The notes beneath the pieces are model-generated. The model did no database searches and was not told where the DNA came from. It saw nothing but the letters and a program-made list of their open reading frames with translations. Made by a program: the position numbers and the translations under genes. Positions 23,006-34,676 of a stretch of 64,000 nt of DNA are shown here, in pieces. Within the stretch, counting starts at the first letter, position 1. Each line of letters opens with the position of its first letter. The DNA comes from Labia minor (lineage: Eukaryota; Arthropoda; Insecta; Dermaptera; Spongiphoridae): positions 64,726,501 to 64,790,500 of the forward strand of contig OY720349.1 in the NCBI GenBank assembly GCA_963082975.1, in the 5' to 3' direction.

Positions 23006-26000
23006 TGAAAGAAAGAAAATATATATATAACAGAATATATATTAATATTTATTCTTTTATCTGTGGAGTAATGTTTGATTTAATTCACAATCAATTATAA
23101 AAGAGATATTTTCACCAAAGTGGCAAATTCGTCGTAATTTGAAATGCGAAATAATTTTGTTCTAATTGAGTTAAGAGAAAGAGAGGGCAAGTTTTTAGTT
23201 ATTACTTTTTCTTGTTCGTTGTAGAGTGTAGACAATGAATCATTGCCAGAATGGCCGAACCACCCATTCATTCCCACCCCCTCTCTTTTTCATACTCTCT
23301 CTTTCTCTCTCTCTCTCTACTACTCTCGAACTGAGAAAGATATATTCCCATAGTATCATAAAAACCAGGGAGTGGAATTGGGTGAAAAAAATTTCAATTT
23401 GAAAATAAAAAAGTACTATTAATTCACTTTATCATATCCAGAAAGAATACTCCCACTGGGAGGAATACCGGATGAATTCATGCTGATTCACTTGCATCCA
23501 GAAGCTATGTTCGTGGACATAGTTTAGTATTAGTAATAGGTTGTACACATTCAGTAGAGTATTAATTCCTTTAGGACACCTGTCCAACTCAATTGATAAA
23601 CAAACTTTAATAGATTTCCAGTTAATTAACCTGTCCTCTATTCTGCCTAAATACTTGTGATATTGAAATTATTTATTTAACCAAATGAACATTAATTTTT
23701 ATTAGTCTTTTAGTAATTTATATAGATTTTTCATATTTATAAGATTTGATAGATGTTTTTTTGCATTTCCTCAAGAAAATTTGTCTTACTATTAAACTAA
23801 TTTATTTCTATTTATTGATAAGTTCAGGTAGTTTGAGTCTCTTTACTCAGTGATTCAGTCAAATATTGAGGAATTATTATTAAATGAATGAGATGTAGTA
23901 TATTTTCCAGTGTAATGATATAAACCCAAAAAAGGTATCCACATATAATGTTCAGCTTAGATCTATAAATGAAGCATTAATATGAAATTCTCAATCGATA
24001 ATTGTTAAATTCATCTCATATCATAACACATTAGAACATAAGTTACATTCATTCAACAATAACAAGACGAAATATTCAAAAGGTAGCAAGTTAGGAAATT
24101 ATAAACAACAAACAACAAAATATTCATGACTAATATTATAATTTTATTATAATTATTTTATCTGTGTAAAGATAGAATTCATATCAGATGATTTACCGTC
24201 ATTTCAAACTTTGACAATTTTGGCAAAAAAATATATTTATATTCCAATATCTTACTCCCCCGTTAATAATATTAAAACTATGTCTTATTCCTATTATTAC
24301 TAAAATTATTGCTCTAAAGCATCACTGACTCTCTTAATATGCTTCAGAGATTTGCTCGAGTTGAATTTAAATCCTCATATTATTAGTCGAGCTTTTAATC
24401 CCCTCATCGTAACCTTCCCTTAGAGAATTAGTTGAACGTTTGAGAATATTCAAAATTATAAATTCCAAATGATAAATTATTATATCTATCATTAATAAAA
24501 TTAATTTTCTTGTATGTATACGTAGATATACTTATTATATCAGGTTGATACATTTTCTATTTGAATTGAAATTTTTAACTAAATTAATGTAAAAGATGTA
24601 GAATGTAATTTAAAATTTATTTTTCTTTATTAATGGTTTTGGGTTCACTGATTTAATTTTATAAGCATTGTAAATAAATTAATATTCTAACTGAATATTG
24701 ATTATCTATAAATTAATTAGTACATTTAAAGATTTAAAATGGTCTACGAGCCTTTTCAGGTAAACCATAGATATTTTTTTAAAGGGGTTACTTTTTAAGG
24801 AGCTCATACACGAATCAAATTTCTTCATGGTTTGGACTGATCTTGAAAAATTCCTTTTTTTGATCTTTAAATGTTAAATGTTTTTTCAAAATTTTAGGTA
24901 GAAAAATATATTTATTTCTTATATATTCATAGTCGAAAGAAAAAGAAAACAGAAAAATGAATCTGATATATATTAATGTTTTTTTTTTAGGGGGGGGGGG
25001 ATTTTGATATCTCTCTTCTTCAAGTCCTGTAGTACTCTAATATTCTGATACCACGATTCTTCTTTTTATTAATATTTTAAAGAGACTACATTTATGGCAT
25101 ATTCAGGACAGTATCAAAAATTTTATAAGTTATTCTACAAGGCATATAAGATATTTTCTTAAAGAGTGGGCAGTATACAAGTAATCTATTTTTACTTACT
25201 ACTAATGATTATTAAATTATAAAATTCGGAAGAACCATATTTATTTTTCAAATTTATCTAATTTATTAACGAAACGGTTCTCAGTGCAAGTCAAAGATTA
25301 ACAGATAAAATTTTATTTCGATATATTTTCTCATTTTATTTTTCAAAAAAACCTTTAACTTAAAATGAAAATATCTACCAAAATCTTCGACTATAATATT
25401 TTTCTTATATAAAAAAATTGATTTTAAAAAAAATGATGTGAAATATATTTTATTTTCAATTTTAGATTATTAATATATTTACTACATTAATCTTAAAACT
25501 ATCAATTTGGTTCTAAAGAATATGAGTTCATAGTTATATACTATAAATATATATATTAAAATCTACTGCCCATAAACATAAATCGATTTCGTTTTATCAG
25601 ATTTAGAAGCATCGAGGTATTCTTGATGTTTTTCCCCATTTGCCATTTAACCTCTTCCCTTTGGCGTAATTGAATTTTCAATGCCGTTCAATGTTAATAT
25701 CATCATTTTTTTTTAGTTGACAAAAACATATTTACCTCTAAAATTTACTTCATATTTCTTTCGCACTCCTTTTCAAATTCCTCTAACCCGTCAGCCCCAT
25801 CCTATTTCTCTCACCTATACAGCCAACTTCTTCTTCCATGGGGAATTAGGATTCTTCTTAACCTGTTGAATAAAATTGAAATCAACTTCACCTAATTTAT
25901 TTAACAAAATCGATCATCAAAAACACTTGAACACTCATATATATAAATGACTTAATAGAGAGTTCTAAAATTAATTGAATTTTTTTTTTAGATCCAAAAT

Positions 26001-26051
26001 ATTTAATTTATTCGAAATTAATAACATTGAATACATACATCTATGCTTCTT

Positions 26052-26432
26052 TTTTACCGACCGACGATAGTAAGGGAGGTATTGTTTTCACACCAAATTT
26101 CACATGTGGAGATTTTTACATATCTCCACGAATCATGCATTTTCTAAACAGAAAAAAGTATTTTTAGCATGATGTCTGTCCGTCCGTCTGTCCGTCTGTC
26201 CGTCTGTCCGTCCGTATAGATGTGTACAGCCTGAACGGCTCAACCGATTTTGATGAAATTTGGTCTATTTACTTAATGCATCACTGGGATGAATTGATCA
26301 ACTTTTGGTGCAAATCCGGAAACCGGAAGTGGTAGTATTAGCGATCGACGATAGGAAGGGAAGGGTTATTTTCACACCAAATTTCACATGAGGAGATTTT
26401 TTTATATATCACCACGAATCATACACTTTGTA
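26052..26432 (+). repeat. Dispersed repeat R2 with internal direct repeat and GTCC tract
   Basis: Two copies of a roughly 85-bp unit (26056-26148 and 26341-26430) share cgacgata, aaggga, ttttcacaccaaatttcaca, tg, ggagattttt and ccacgaatcat. They flank a gtccgtccgtctgtccgtct array (26177-26216) and the block ctgaacggctcaaccgattt followed by tgatgaaatttggt, then atcaacttttgg and ccggaaaccgg. A fragment of the outer unit recurs inverted at 50145-50175. Confidence 0.7.
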
Positions 26433-26604
26433 TTGGTTTTATCCTCGGGAAAATCATATTTATTAGTTTTTTCTTGATTTAAAATTATATGACGTCATCC
26501 AGCCATTCATGACGTCACAGTCTGGTCTTACATATATATTATAAATAAAATAAAATTAAAAATATTTATGTTATATGCCTATTTGTTTTTTATTACATTA
26601 ATAG

Positions 26605-26690
26605 ATACTAGCTGCTCCGAGCGCCTTCGGCGCTCTTTACACCTAGACGGGGGCTCCGCCCCCTGTACCCCCGAGTGATACATAGTATTT
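26605..26690 (-). mobile_element. Helitron-like 3' terminus
   Basis: On the minus strand two G+C-rich hairpins occur in a row: ggggcggagcccc and gagcgccgaaggcgctc. The second is followed after 6 bases by CTAGT. A short hairpin just before CTRRT is the classical Helitron 3' end. The following base is A, where T would be expected. The 5' end and any Rep-helicase coding were not found, so this is a terminus or a non-autonomous copy. Confidence 0.45.
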
Positions 26691-26884
26691 GGTTGAAAGT
26701 CTGTATGTAAAAGATTTTCATCCATTTTGTTTCAATCAGTATAAGTAGATAAGACATGTATTTGTTTTCTTGTAAAATATATCTAATCCAAAACATACCT
26801 GTTAAAAAGGAGGCCAAGTTCCTATCGGTTATTTGTTTGCCTAAAAAGGGTTCAAATCCATCCCAATGCCAAGTTTAGATGCAC

Positions 26885-27055
26885 TTGTTTGTTAATTATC
26901 ATCCCATGTCCCTTCCTTCATTGTCCACCCACCTTGGTCCTTGGTCTTCCACCGGATGTTTCCCAATCGGTTTCTCCCAATTTCTAGTTTCTCAACCCAA
27001 CCACGTCCCCTTCCCATCCCAGCCTTCTTGATTTTATAACCTTAACTATATCTGG
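26885..27055 (-). mobile_element. LINE fragment, C-terminal reverse-transcriptase end
   Basis: Homologous at the DNA level to 640-845 (ccggatgtttcccaatcggt, cccttcc, ttgattttat). The minus strand gives PIGKHPVE and then RWVDN in frames that shift, which is the same GKHPVGRPKxRWVDN motif. It lies inside the repeat nest at 26-28 kb. Confidence 0.65.
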
Positions 27056-27176
27056 ACATTATATCTCGTTATGCCATCTCTGCCATCCCCCTGTGACCTC
27101 ATCTTCTTTTGGCCTATAAATGCTGCGAACAATATTAATCTCACAAATACTCCAAATCGTCTCCCAGAGTCATCGA

Positions 27177-27357
27177 TAGGGTGACCAAACGTCCCGTCTT
27201 TAGGTGCTCTGTCCCAAAAAAGTCTTCGGGACACCCTACTGTTTTTTCAATATTTAGGACATTTCGTAATTTTTTTTTCAAAATTTTTTCAATTTAGTTC
27301 TAAAAAAAAGGTATACCGTTTGTCCCGGTTTGGTGTTTTCGAAATATGGTCACCCTA
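27177..27357. mobile_element. hAT-type MITE, 181 bp
   Basis: Exact 8-bp duplications gtcatcga lie at 27169-27176 and 27358-27365. The ends are tagggtgaccaaacgtcccg and, from the right, tagggtgaccatatttcg. A related copy is at 32358-32487. It is non-coding. Confidence 0.9.
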
Positions 27358-27477
27358 GTCATCGATCAACATGAAAAATAATTGTTTTATATATTTTAAT
27401 TTTGATCCTCTTTGATGAGATAAGCCCCTTTAATGCATAATAACAGGCGTTACTCAATTACAACGTCGATTTAAATT

Positions 27478-28012
27478 CTTCTCTTCTTCTTCTTCTTCTT
27501 CTTCTTCTATTATAGGCCTAAGGCCTGTTCTTCTTCACTATCCTCAAGTCTTTTTTGGGAAGAGTACGCCCAGCAGTCAGCCCATTTTTTTCGGTGGCTT
27601 GGTCTCTTGTGTTGCTGGCCTTCCATCCCGGGGTATATTCTCAAGAGCCCTTCCGCGTTGGCTCTTCCTACGTGTTCGTTCCATTTTTACGGCGAATCTT
27701 AACCCATTTGCCGTAATAGGTTCGTTGCCGTGTCGTCAATGTGTTAATCATTCCAATTTTCGAGGCTCTGTGTGGTTCTTTGAGCAATTGTGATTTGCGT
27801 CTCTTGAGTAGATTGCTAGTCTCATCTCCGAGACGTGGATGTTCTTAGTTAAGTCGAAGCCCCCCAACACGACAAGGTGACATCCATGGTGGGGCTTGCC
27901 GGAGGCAGCTGATGTTAAATTAAATTGAAAATTTTTGTTCTTAGTTGGAATCGAACTCCGACTTCTTGCGTGGAAAGTTGGTATCCTACGCTCTCGGCTA
28001 TCCTGCCTCCTC
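27478..28012 (-). mobile_element. tRNA-derived SINE-like element
   Basis: On the minus strand the head (28012 to about 27945) carries an RNA polymerase III A box, atagccgagagc (28001-27990), and a B box, agttcgattcc (27957-27947), at tRNA-like spacing. The rest is a roughly 400-bp body without recognised coding that ends in a GAA tract (ctt repeats on the + strand, 27478-27508). The head is well supported. Whether head, body and tail are one unit is inferred. Confidence 0.5.
27699..27747. mobile_element. Minimal piggyBac-like remnant
   Basis: A 49-bp segment runs from TTAACCCATTTGCCG to CGTCAATGTGTTAA. Both ends look like piggyBac termini on a TTAA target (the second read inversely is TTAACACATTGACG). 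They face each other with almost nothing between. It lies within the SINE-like body, so it may instead be part of that body. Confidence 0.3.
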
Positions 28013-28159
28013 TTCTCGAATATTATTATCCTTCGTGATTAGAGATCTTAAGTATTTAAATATTTATACTTTTTCAAATTCTACATTTTGTATGTTAATT
28101 GTATGTAAGTCGTATCCGTATCATAATTCTTGAATTTTTTTGTTTAATTACATTTCGGT

Positions 28160-28225
28160 TGATTTTTCCCCAATTTCTCTAATCACATGTCTCCTCTTCC
28201 AGTCCAATTCATTTACCTGGCTTAA
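28160..28225 (-). mobile_element. Short LINE-like coding fossil, second copy
   Basis: Minus strand reads LSQVNELDWKRRHVIREIGE. It shares about 30 bases and the VNEL-xx-KRR peptide with 3421-3486. It sits at the edge of the repeat nest at 26-28 kb. Confidence 0.35.
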
Positions 28226-28858
28226 GAAATTTTTTAAAATTTTAAATAGAGGGAGAGAGAGAGGTTCTAATTATATATATATATCTGTTTCTATGACAAC
28301 AAAAAAGTAAACAAATTACATACATACAAATACTCTCCTTTATATATATTTCTGGAAAATGGAACACCCGCAGCTCAGCTCAGGAGTGACCTAAGATTCT
28401 AATTTCTTTTTTATTTTTCATCATTTGAGGTACCCTTCACCTCAGAAAAATTTGGTTACCTTACTCCTTGTAGTTTAGGCTCTGGAGTTTTTTGCGTACA
28501 GACGGACACTATCGTATTAAATATATAGATATTAAAATTATTTGAAATTGTTTCTGTAGCAGGAAATTAATTTACTTCAAACCGTCGGTCGGTTCGGACC
28601 TGGCCACAGGTCAACTTATTTTAATATAACAATTACAATTTTTTACCCTTAAATAATAACTTGTCAGTTATATATTTCAGAACCTACTCCTTTCACCTTA
28701 TATTTAAATATAAATAAAATCATAGGACATTACTTGTGAGTATTTGACATTCCACCTGCATTGAACTATTAAGAACTGTGAACTAACTATTAAGAATAAT
28801 AAAATACTGAGTTGAAAAATATTTAAAATGAAAAATATTATTAAATATTATTATTTTT

Positions 28859-29361
28859 GGTAATTATTCAGGAAAACTCATTTTCGTGGATTTGGATAAT
28901 ACTCTGCCAGTGGGTTCCTTTTGCAATTCCAAATAAACTTCTCTCATGAAATTTCTCCCGGCAACTTATAGTTTTTAAGATAAAAATTATTAAAATTTCC
29001 ATACAAATCTTCTATTTGCAAATTAAAATTCTATGTTTTATCCGTTCGGCTACCAGATGGCGCACTAATTTTCGGTTTGGATTTATGAAAATTAAAAAAA
29101 TAATTAAATAATTTTCCTATATCCAAACCGAATAAGTGAATAATTAGTGAATTAGTCAATAAAACATTACTTAATGGCACATTTCGACGTTCATAACTAA
29201 TCTGTCAAACTTAAAAAATCTTTAGTTTAATCATTTTCATCTCGAAAACTATAAGATACCGGGAAAAATTTCATAAGAAAAGTTTATTTGGAATTGAAAA
29301 AGGAACCCACTGGTAAAGTATTATCCAAATCCATGAATATAAGTTTACCTCAATAATTACC
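28859..29361. mobile_element. 503-bp element with terminal inverted repeats of about 135 bp
   Basis: The ends begin ggtaattattcagg and, from the right, ggtaattattgagg. They continue in parallel for about 135 bp (gtggatttggataatactct, gccagtgggttcctttt against matching right-end sequence), roughly 85-90% alike by eye. An 8-bp duplication ttattttt flanks the element (28851-28858, 29362-29369). Long inverted repeats plus an 8-9 bp duplication suggest a Mutator-like or foldback MITE. It is non-coding. Confidence 0.75.
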
Positions 29362-31204
29362 TTATTTTTTATTATTTTAACCAAATTTTTCTAACGGTTA
29401 GTCTACGATAAGAATTTAATAATACAGTAATTCTTAAACTATATATTTTATATTCTATTTAAATTATTAAAACATACATATATCTATCCTAGATTTGTAT
29501 GGAGGTATTTTATTATTATCTATGAGACTTTAAAAATTAAAAAAGGAATATGGTAGGGATTTGTAGTAAAATAACCTAAGGCCTCACTTTATCCAAATCC
29601 TGACTAGATTATTTTAAATATTTTTAGATCAAAGAGTTTGTTATTTTAATTTTAATTATTAATATTAATTTAAAACTTTCTGATTGTTAATTCGGAGAAT
29701 ATATATTCATTTTTATTTAAATAGATTGAAAAGTTAGTTATATGGTGGCTATATATCATTTAATCAACAATTTAATTTATTATTTAAATGAGGTTTCTGT
29801 GGTCAAGAATTTTCGAGATCATTCACCTCCATTTTCTGTATTTTCTGTTTCATTTAATATAAATTTAGATATGTATTTAAATTAAATAAATATCAAAATA
29901 TCTGTATCTTGTATAAAAATGAAATAAAATAATAGGTAACTCTTCAATTAAATATAATTTTAGGAAAAAAAACAAGGTATACACGATATTTATTAATTAT
30001 TATACGGATATATATATATATTGATATTATAATGGTACGAACTAGCATGGAACGAGTGGGGGGAAGTGTTTGATTTTATGATATCTGTGAAATATTCACA
30101 CAAATGTCCATTAGAGAATTCACCTGCAACCTCCAATTATCGATTCAATTGTTGTCTGACTATGTACTATAATATATTTTGTTATTATTTTATAAGAAAT
30201 ACGAGCTTGTTAGTCAAATTATTAGAATAGCACAAGTTCTACTCCCTTCAACAATTCCCACACCTTCTGCCCTATCGAAGCCAGCCAGGTTGATCCATAC
30301 CCCGGTGGCTATTTTAGTCTTAATGACATAATCAAAATAGACGGGTTGCCTATCCCAAAGGGGTCGACTACCACCCGTTGCTACGATATATGCATTCGAT
30401 TAGTGATCAGAGAGCTCTGGTATCGTAAATATATCGATATGTCCCAATGCGTGGCATCGAATGCCAAAACTAAATAGACATATTGAATTAGACGACCCAT
30501 TATCCATGTCAATTTACTGTTACGATTGGAAAAAAAAAATTTCTTTAAAATACGCAAATAACATTGGAATCTATTAAAAAAATTAAATAAATAAATAAAA
30601 TTAGTTATAATTTAAGTATTTAAATAAATTGAGATTTTTTCCTTATTAGATTTAATAATGTTTATTATTTTATCTTAATTTGTTAAAATGTTAAAAGTAT
30701 AAGTTATATTATATTATTAACGTATTGATCCGAATGATAGTATAATAATCCTTTAGAAAGAAGCTTCCTGTAAATTTCAAGAGAATTTCCAGTAAATTTT
30801 AACTCTCCTAATTTTCGACCTTCCAGAGTTAGTGGTGATATACGAACATATTTCTTTTATTTTATATTAGTTTATATAAACGAACCATTCCTGCCCCTAT
30901 TACGGGTTTTAGATACAAAAAAAAAACAAAAAAAAAAACAATTAATTTAAAAACGTTTTCACAATCCTTTCTTTAATTAAACCATGAAATTTTTTTAAGG
31001 AAATTGTTAATTTCACACGCTTAATGAGTAGTTAGCCCAGAAAAAGCAAAATTTGCATTTCTTTGTATTAACGATAAATAATTAAAAATTCGTTAACGTA
31101 ATAAAATTTGTTAAACTAATAAATAAACTCAAATAAAATTAGTAAAAGACTACCATTTAATACTTTTTTTTTTGAAATTTTATTGGCATTTTGAAATTAA
31201 ATAT

Positions 31205-31292
31205 TAATTCTTAGATATAAATGAACTTTGCGAGGATCGATTCCGTGACCTTAAGTTCGACGGACCAGAAAATATCCACTAATCTACAAATA
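31205..31292 (-). mobile_element. Possible tRNA-derived SINE fragment
   Basis: The minus strand contains tagattagtgg (A-box-like) and, about 35 bases on, ggaatcgatcc (B-box-like), in a tRNA-like segment with locally higher G+C. No body or tail was recognised. Confidence 0.3.
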
Positions 31293-31771
31293 AAAAATAA
31301 ATTTTATTAAATACTAATTGTTTTTTAAATAATGTGTAAAGATAATTCAATACCACATTTCTAAGATAATAGGATTTATACTAGTAAATATTTATATGTA
31401 TTTTACTCTTGAATTCTTTATTAAAATATGTATATATTTATAATTATATCTACAAAGATTATTATCAGATACAAAAACAGAAAATAAAATTCATTTTTTA
31501 AAATAAGCGAATTCAACGGTATAAAGAAATTTAATAAAAAGTGATAATTTAAGATTTTAATCTCTTTCTCTCTTCCCCTCTATCTTCTTCCCTCGTGCTC
31601 TCTTTCTCTTCATATTCTGTCTGTCTCGTTTACTCTTATAATTAAAATTACGTTAACCATATATATTAATACTCAGAATGGATTAAATGTAATTAACTTC
31701 AGTATAAGATTTATAAATTGACTCCCTCCGTATCTATTTATAATTAAATGAATATCAACACTACTAATCTA

Positions 31772-31816
<45 letters not shown>

Positions 31817-32135
31817 GTATATATAATATACTTTATATTAAATTCACATTGGTGATTTTATTGATATAGAATCCCGGAATGTATATTATATCTATTTTAG
31901 AATACTTGAAATCAAAATATAGATCATTAATATAATATAATACTTTGATGAATTCCCATTTCCAATATATAATTTAAATAAATAATTAAAATTAGCATAT
32001 CTACAAATACAATTGTTTTATTAATAAGAAAATGAATATAAACGGATTTTAGTATTGAATTAATTATAGAATTAATTGGTAAAAGGAAAAAATATAAACA
32101 ATTTCAATTGGTCATAATGAATTTGATAATAACCT

Positions 32136-32154
32136 CCCCCCCCCCCCCCCCCCC
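32136..32154. repeat. Poly-C run (19 bases)
   Basis: Long C/G homopolymers are unusual in this AT-rich DNA. Others are 8933-8948 (16 C) and about 24990-25000 (11 G). Their exact lengths are prone to sequencing error. Confidence 0.85.
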
Positions 32155-32357
32155 GAAAGAGAATAGTTCATTTTAACGAGGTTTGGAATTCTATTATTGA
32201 AATTATCAAAAAGTGATAATATTAAATTATATAATAATAGTAATAATTTTATATGATATAAATTATCTGATTTAATATGATTAGATTTAAAATTGGTTAT
32301 AAATAAAAGAGATGATTTTTTCAGACTATTGAGAACTAAATCCATTTCAGTCATTTT

Positions 32358-32487
32358 TAGGGTGACCATATTTCGAATCGAATTTTTTTTTAGAGCCATA
32401 TTGAATGAAAAATCAAAAATAAGAGCCAGACGAAGAAATTGTTCGTCGGACCTAAATATTTAAAAACCGGGAGTTTTGGACACCCTA
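32358..32487. mobile_element. hAT-type MITE, 130 bp, same family as 27177-27357
   Basis: The ends are tagggtgaccatatttcgaa and, from the right, tagggtgtccaaaact. Flanks are gtcatttt (32350-32357) and gacatttt (32488-32495), an 8-bp duplication with one mismatch. It shares the TIR of 27177-27357 but is shorter and more diverged inside. Confidence 0.8.
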
Positions 32488-32685
32488 GACATTTTACACA
32501 TTTTAATACTTTTTATTTTATTCTTTTTTATTTATTCATATATATAAATATATATATATTATTTCTTTATATTATTGGAGATTGCTTTCTTGTTCTTATA
32601 TTTTATACCTTAAAATTATACTATACGGAAAAATTAATATTTTATTTACATCGATTTTTAATTTTTTAAAATTTTATATATATAT

Positions 32686-32986
32686 CAGTGGTTCCCAAAC
32701 TTATTTGACCAAGCGCCCCCTCTCCAGAAAAAATTTTACTCAGCGCCCCCTTGGATATTAACTTTTTTTAATTTTAATAACAATTAAACAGAAAGACAAA
32801 TCTACCTATTTGCAAAATATTAAAAATAAAGGTCTAAATTAGAAACATTGAATTTATGAATCTATTTATTGATCTCAGAATAGAAAAGTAATATACAAGT
32901 AATTTTCCAAACTGCGGCCATCACCGCCCCCCTGGAATGCTCCAGTGCCTACGAGGGGACGGTAGCGCCCACTTTGGGAATCACTG
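32686..32986. mobile_element. hAT-type MITE, 301 bp
   Basis: The ends are cagtggttcccaaact and, from the right, cagtgattcccaaagt. The 8-bp duplication is atatatat on both sides, which is weak alone in TA-rich DNA. Sub-terminal gcgccccc repeats (32712, 32741) and cgcccc near the right end are typical of this widespread animal hAT MITE type. It is non-coding. Confidence 0.85.
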
Positions 32987-33004
32987 ATATATATTATGAA
33001 TATT

Positions 33005-33052
<48 letters not shown>

Positions 33053-34302
33053 GCAGGTTAAGTCATTATGTAAATAATTATAAAGTAAACAAATTTTTTT
33101 TAAGCATTTTCTTGTTAAGTTTTCAACCCATGATTCAAATTTTCCAAGCAACTTTTTATGTTTAACGTCCACATTAAGACATTTCTTTTTAGTTCAAAAT
33201 AATATTATTTTTAATAATTATTTAAAACATATGTGATTAAAATTAAAATTGTATATGTTCTAAATATTATTTATTGGGGAGATGGATTAATTATGTTGAA
33301 TAATTAAATATGTATAATTTATAATTATATACTTCTAGAGTTTAGTTATCTATCTAAATTGCATTATAGTACATTATAGCATCAGCAGTAATTACAACTT
33401 GTCATAGTATATAGTATATAGTATCATTGTAAGGTAACTTTGACTAGTAGTCTTTGATTAGTTCTTTCTCACATTGATTTTAATATGGAATAAATAATTA
33501 TCTAAACGGAGTATTTTCTAATGAGATAAAACGATATCAATAGAGTAAAATTAACATTTTCCATTTGAAAATGTTTTTGACTAATTGAAAAATTCAATTA
33601 AAATATAATTCATTAATTTCAAATAAAATAGATAAGCTGAATACAAGCGTTTTCAACTAAATTTATAGAAACTAATATACTTTTAATGATTTAAGAGATT
33701 AATTTCCTTCATGTATCATTTAACTTTTTATTAAAGTATTAATTATTTATAACAGTAGGGCTAAAAATAAATATAGGCTGAAAAAATCCTAAAAAATTAT
33801 TTTCTTTTATATATAATCGAATTATTTTTCACCATAATTTATACTCGATTGCTACATCAATAATTATTTTAAATTTATCTTCACAGGTAAAAATTGTTTT
33901 CTGGATGAACCTAAAACACACCCACACTCGGCAACACCACCTCCAACCATTTATGCACTCTATTCTTATTCTCTCGTTCACCATTCATTTTCTGGTTTTC
34001 TAATAAATTCATATTTTGGTTTTCCGATTTCTAAATACTTCCCCCTTTCTTATTACATGTCCTATATTAAAAAAATACCGAAAGTTGAATTTTTCATTAC
34101 TCTACTTTTCCATTTCATTCCATTTTTGACTCATAGCTCATAGGAATATATAAGCGGATTCTTTTTCAATCTAGTAATTCTGTTACTTGGGAGGGTGAAC
34201 ATGCATTTTTAATTAAATGTATAGTACTTACTTTAATAAATATTTTTTTCTTAATCTTTTTGGTAATAATAAATATTTAATTAAATATTCTTTTTGATTC
34301 AG

Positions 34303-34453
34303 GTTTCAGCAGATGGAAACGAAACCTTGTCAACGCTTCAATACCGGCCTATTCAAGCAGATAATGGCAAGACACTGACCTGTCGGGCTGAAAATAGTCT
34401 TTTTGAGAGTGGAAAATGGGTGGAGGAGGACACATGGAAACTCGATGTACACT
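34303..34453 (+). CDS. side: Sidestep-family protein, exon for second half of Ig3
   Basis: This 151-bp exon completes Ig3. It follows an acceptor ending tttgattcag and ends at the donor gtatgtat. It enters in phase 0 and leaves in phase 1, so it joins 6637-6788 in frame. The peptide begins VSADGNETLSTLQYRP and carries the F/G-strand signature DNGKTLTCRAEN with the second Ig cysteine. It then runs through WVEEDTWKLDVH, which matches the 'DxWKLDIxY' strand that closes Ig3 in Sidestep proteins. NET is a potential N-glycosylation site. An ATG 9 bases upstream (34294) lies in the intron and is not a start. The next exon is only 92 bp away, in sharp contrast with the 27.5-kb intron in front. Confidence 0.9.
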
Positions 34454-34545
34454 GTATGTATACACCTTTCTATTATATTAATATTCTTATACTTAAGTAT
34501 CTTAAATACATTTTTATTATATATTTTTTGTGATTATTTTTTTAG
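34454..34545 (+). other. 92-bp phase-1 intron between Ig3 and Ig4
   Basis: Donor gtatgt, acceptor ttttttag. It is the only short intron in the window and separates two complete domain units. Confidence 0.92.
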
Positions 34546-34676
34546 ATATGCCAAAAGTAAGTCTTCAACTTGCAAAAAGTTTTAATCCAGATGATATTGA
34601 AGAAGGCGATGATGTTTATTTCGAATGCAACATTGACGCAAATCCACCAACATATAAAGTCGTTTGGAAACACAAT
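34546..34676 (+). CDS. side: Sidestep-family protein, exon for first half of Ig4
   Basis: This 131-bp exon has an acceptor ending atttttttag and a donor gtaagtag. It enters in phase 1 and ends in phase 0. With the preceding T it reads YMPKVSLQLAKSFNPDDI, then EEGDDVYFECNIDANPP, then YKVVWKHN. The 'EGDDVYFECxIxANPxxYKVxWxHN' block is the most diagnostic stretch of the Sidestep family. It holds the first Ig4 cysteine and the core tryptophan. It is too short to appear as a long open frame, and was placed from splice sites, phase and homology. It must join 54974-55133 to complete the domain. Confidence 0.9.

Larger units (their letters stand above)
6789..34302 (+). other. 27.5-kb intron splitting Ig3
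   Basis: Phase-0 intron with donor gtaagt and a canonical AG acceptor. It contains no further Ig-like exon. Its content is transposon fossils (listed separately), microsatellites, homopolymer runs and several G+C-richer islands without coding sense: about 9060-9290, 12340-12600, 14010-14210, 16330-16450, 20560-20960, 23430-23600 and 30240-30510. These islands are candidates for conserved regulatory DNA only because they stand out in composition. Stretches such as 17.9-20.3, 21.0-22.4 and 24.0-26.0 kb are plain AT-rich DNA. Confidence 0.8.
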
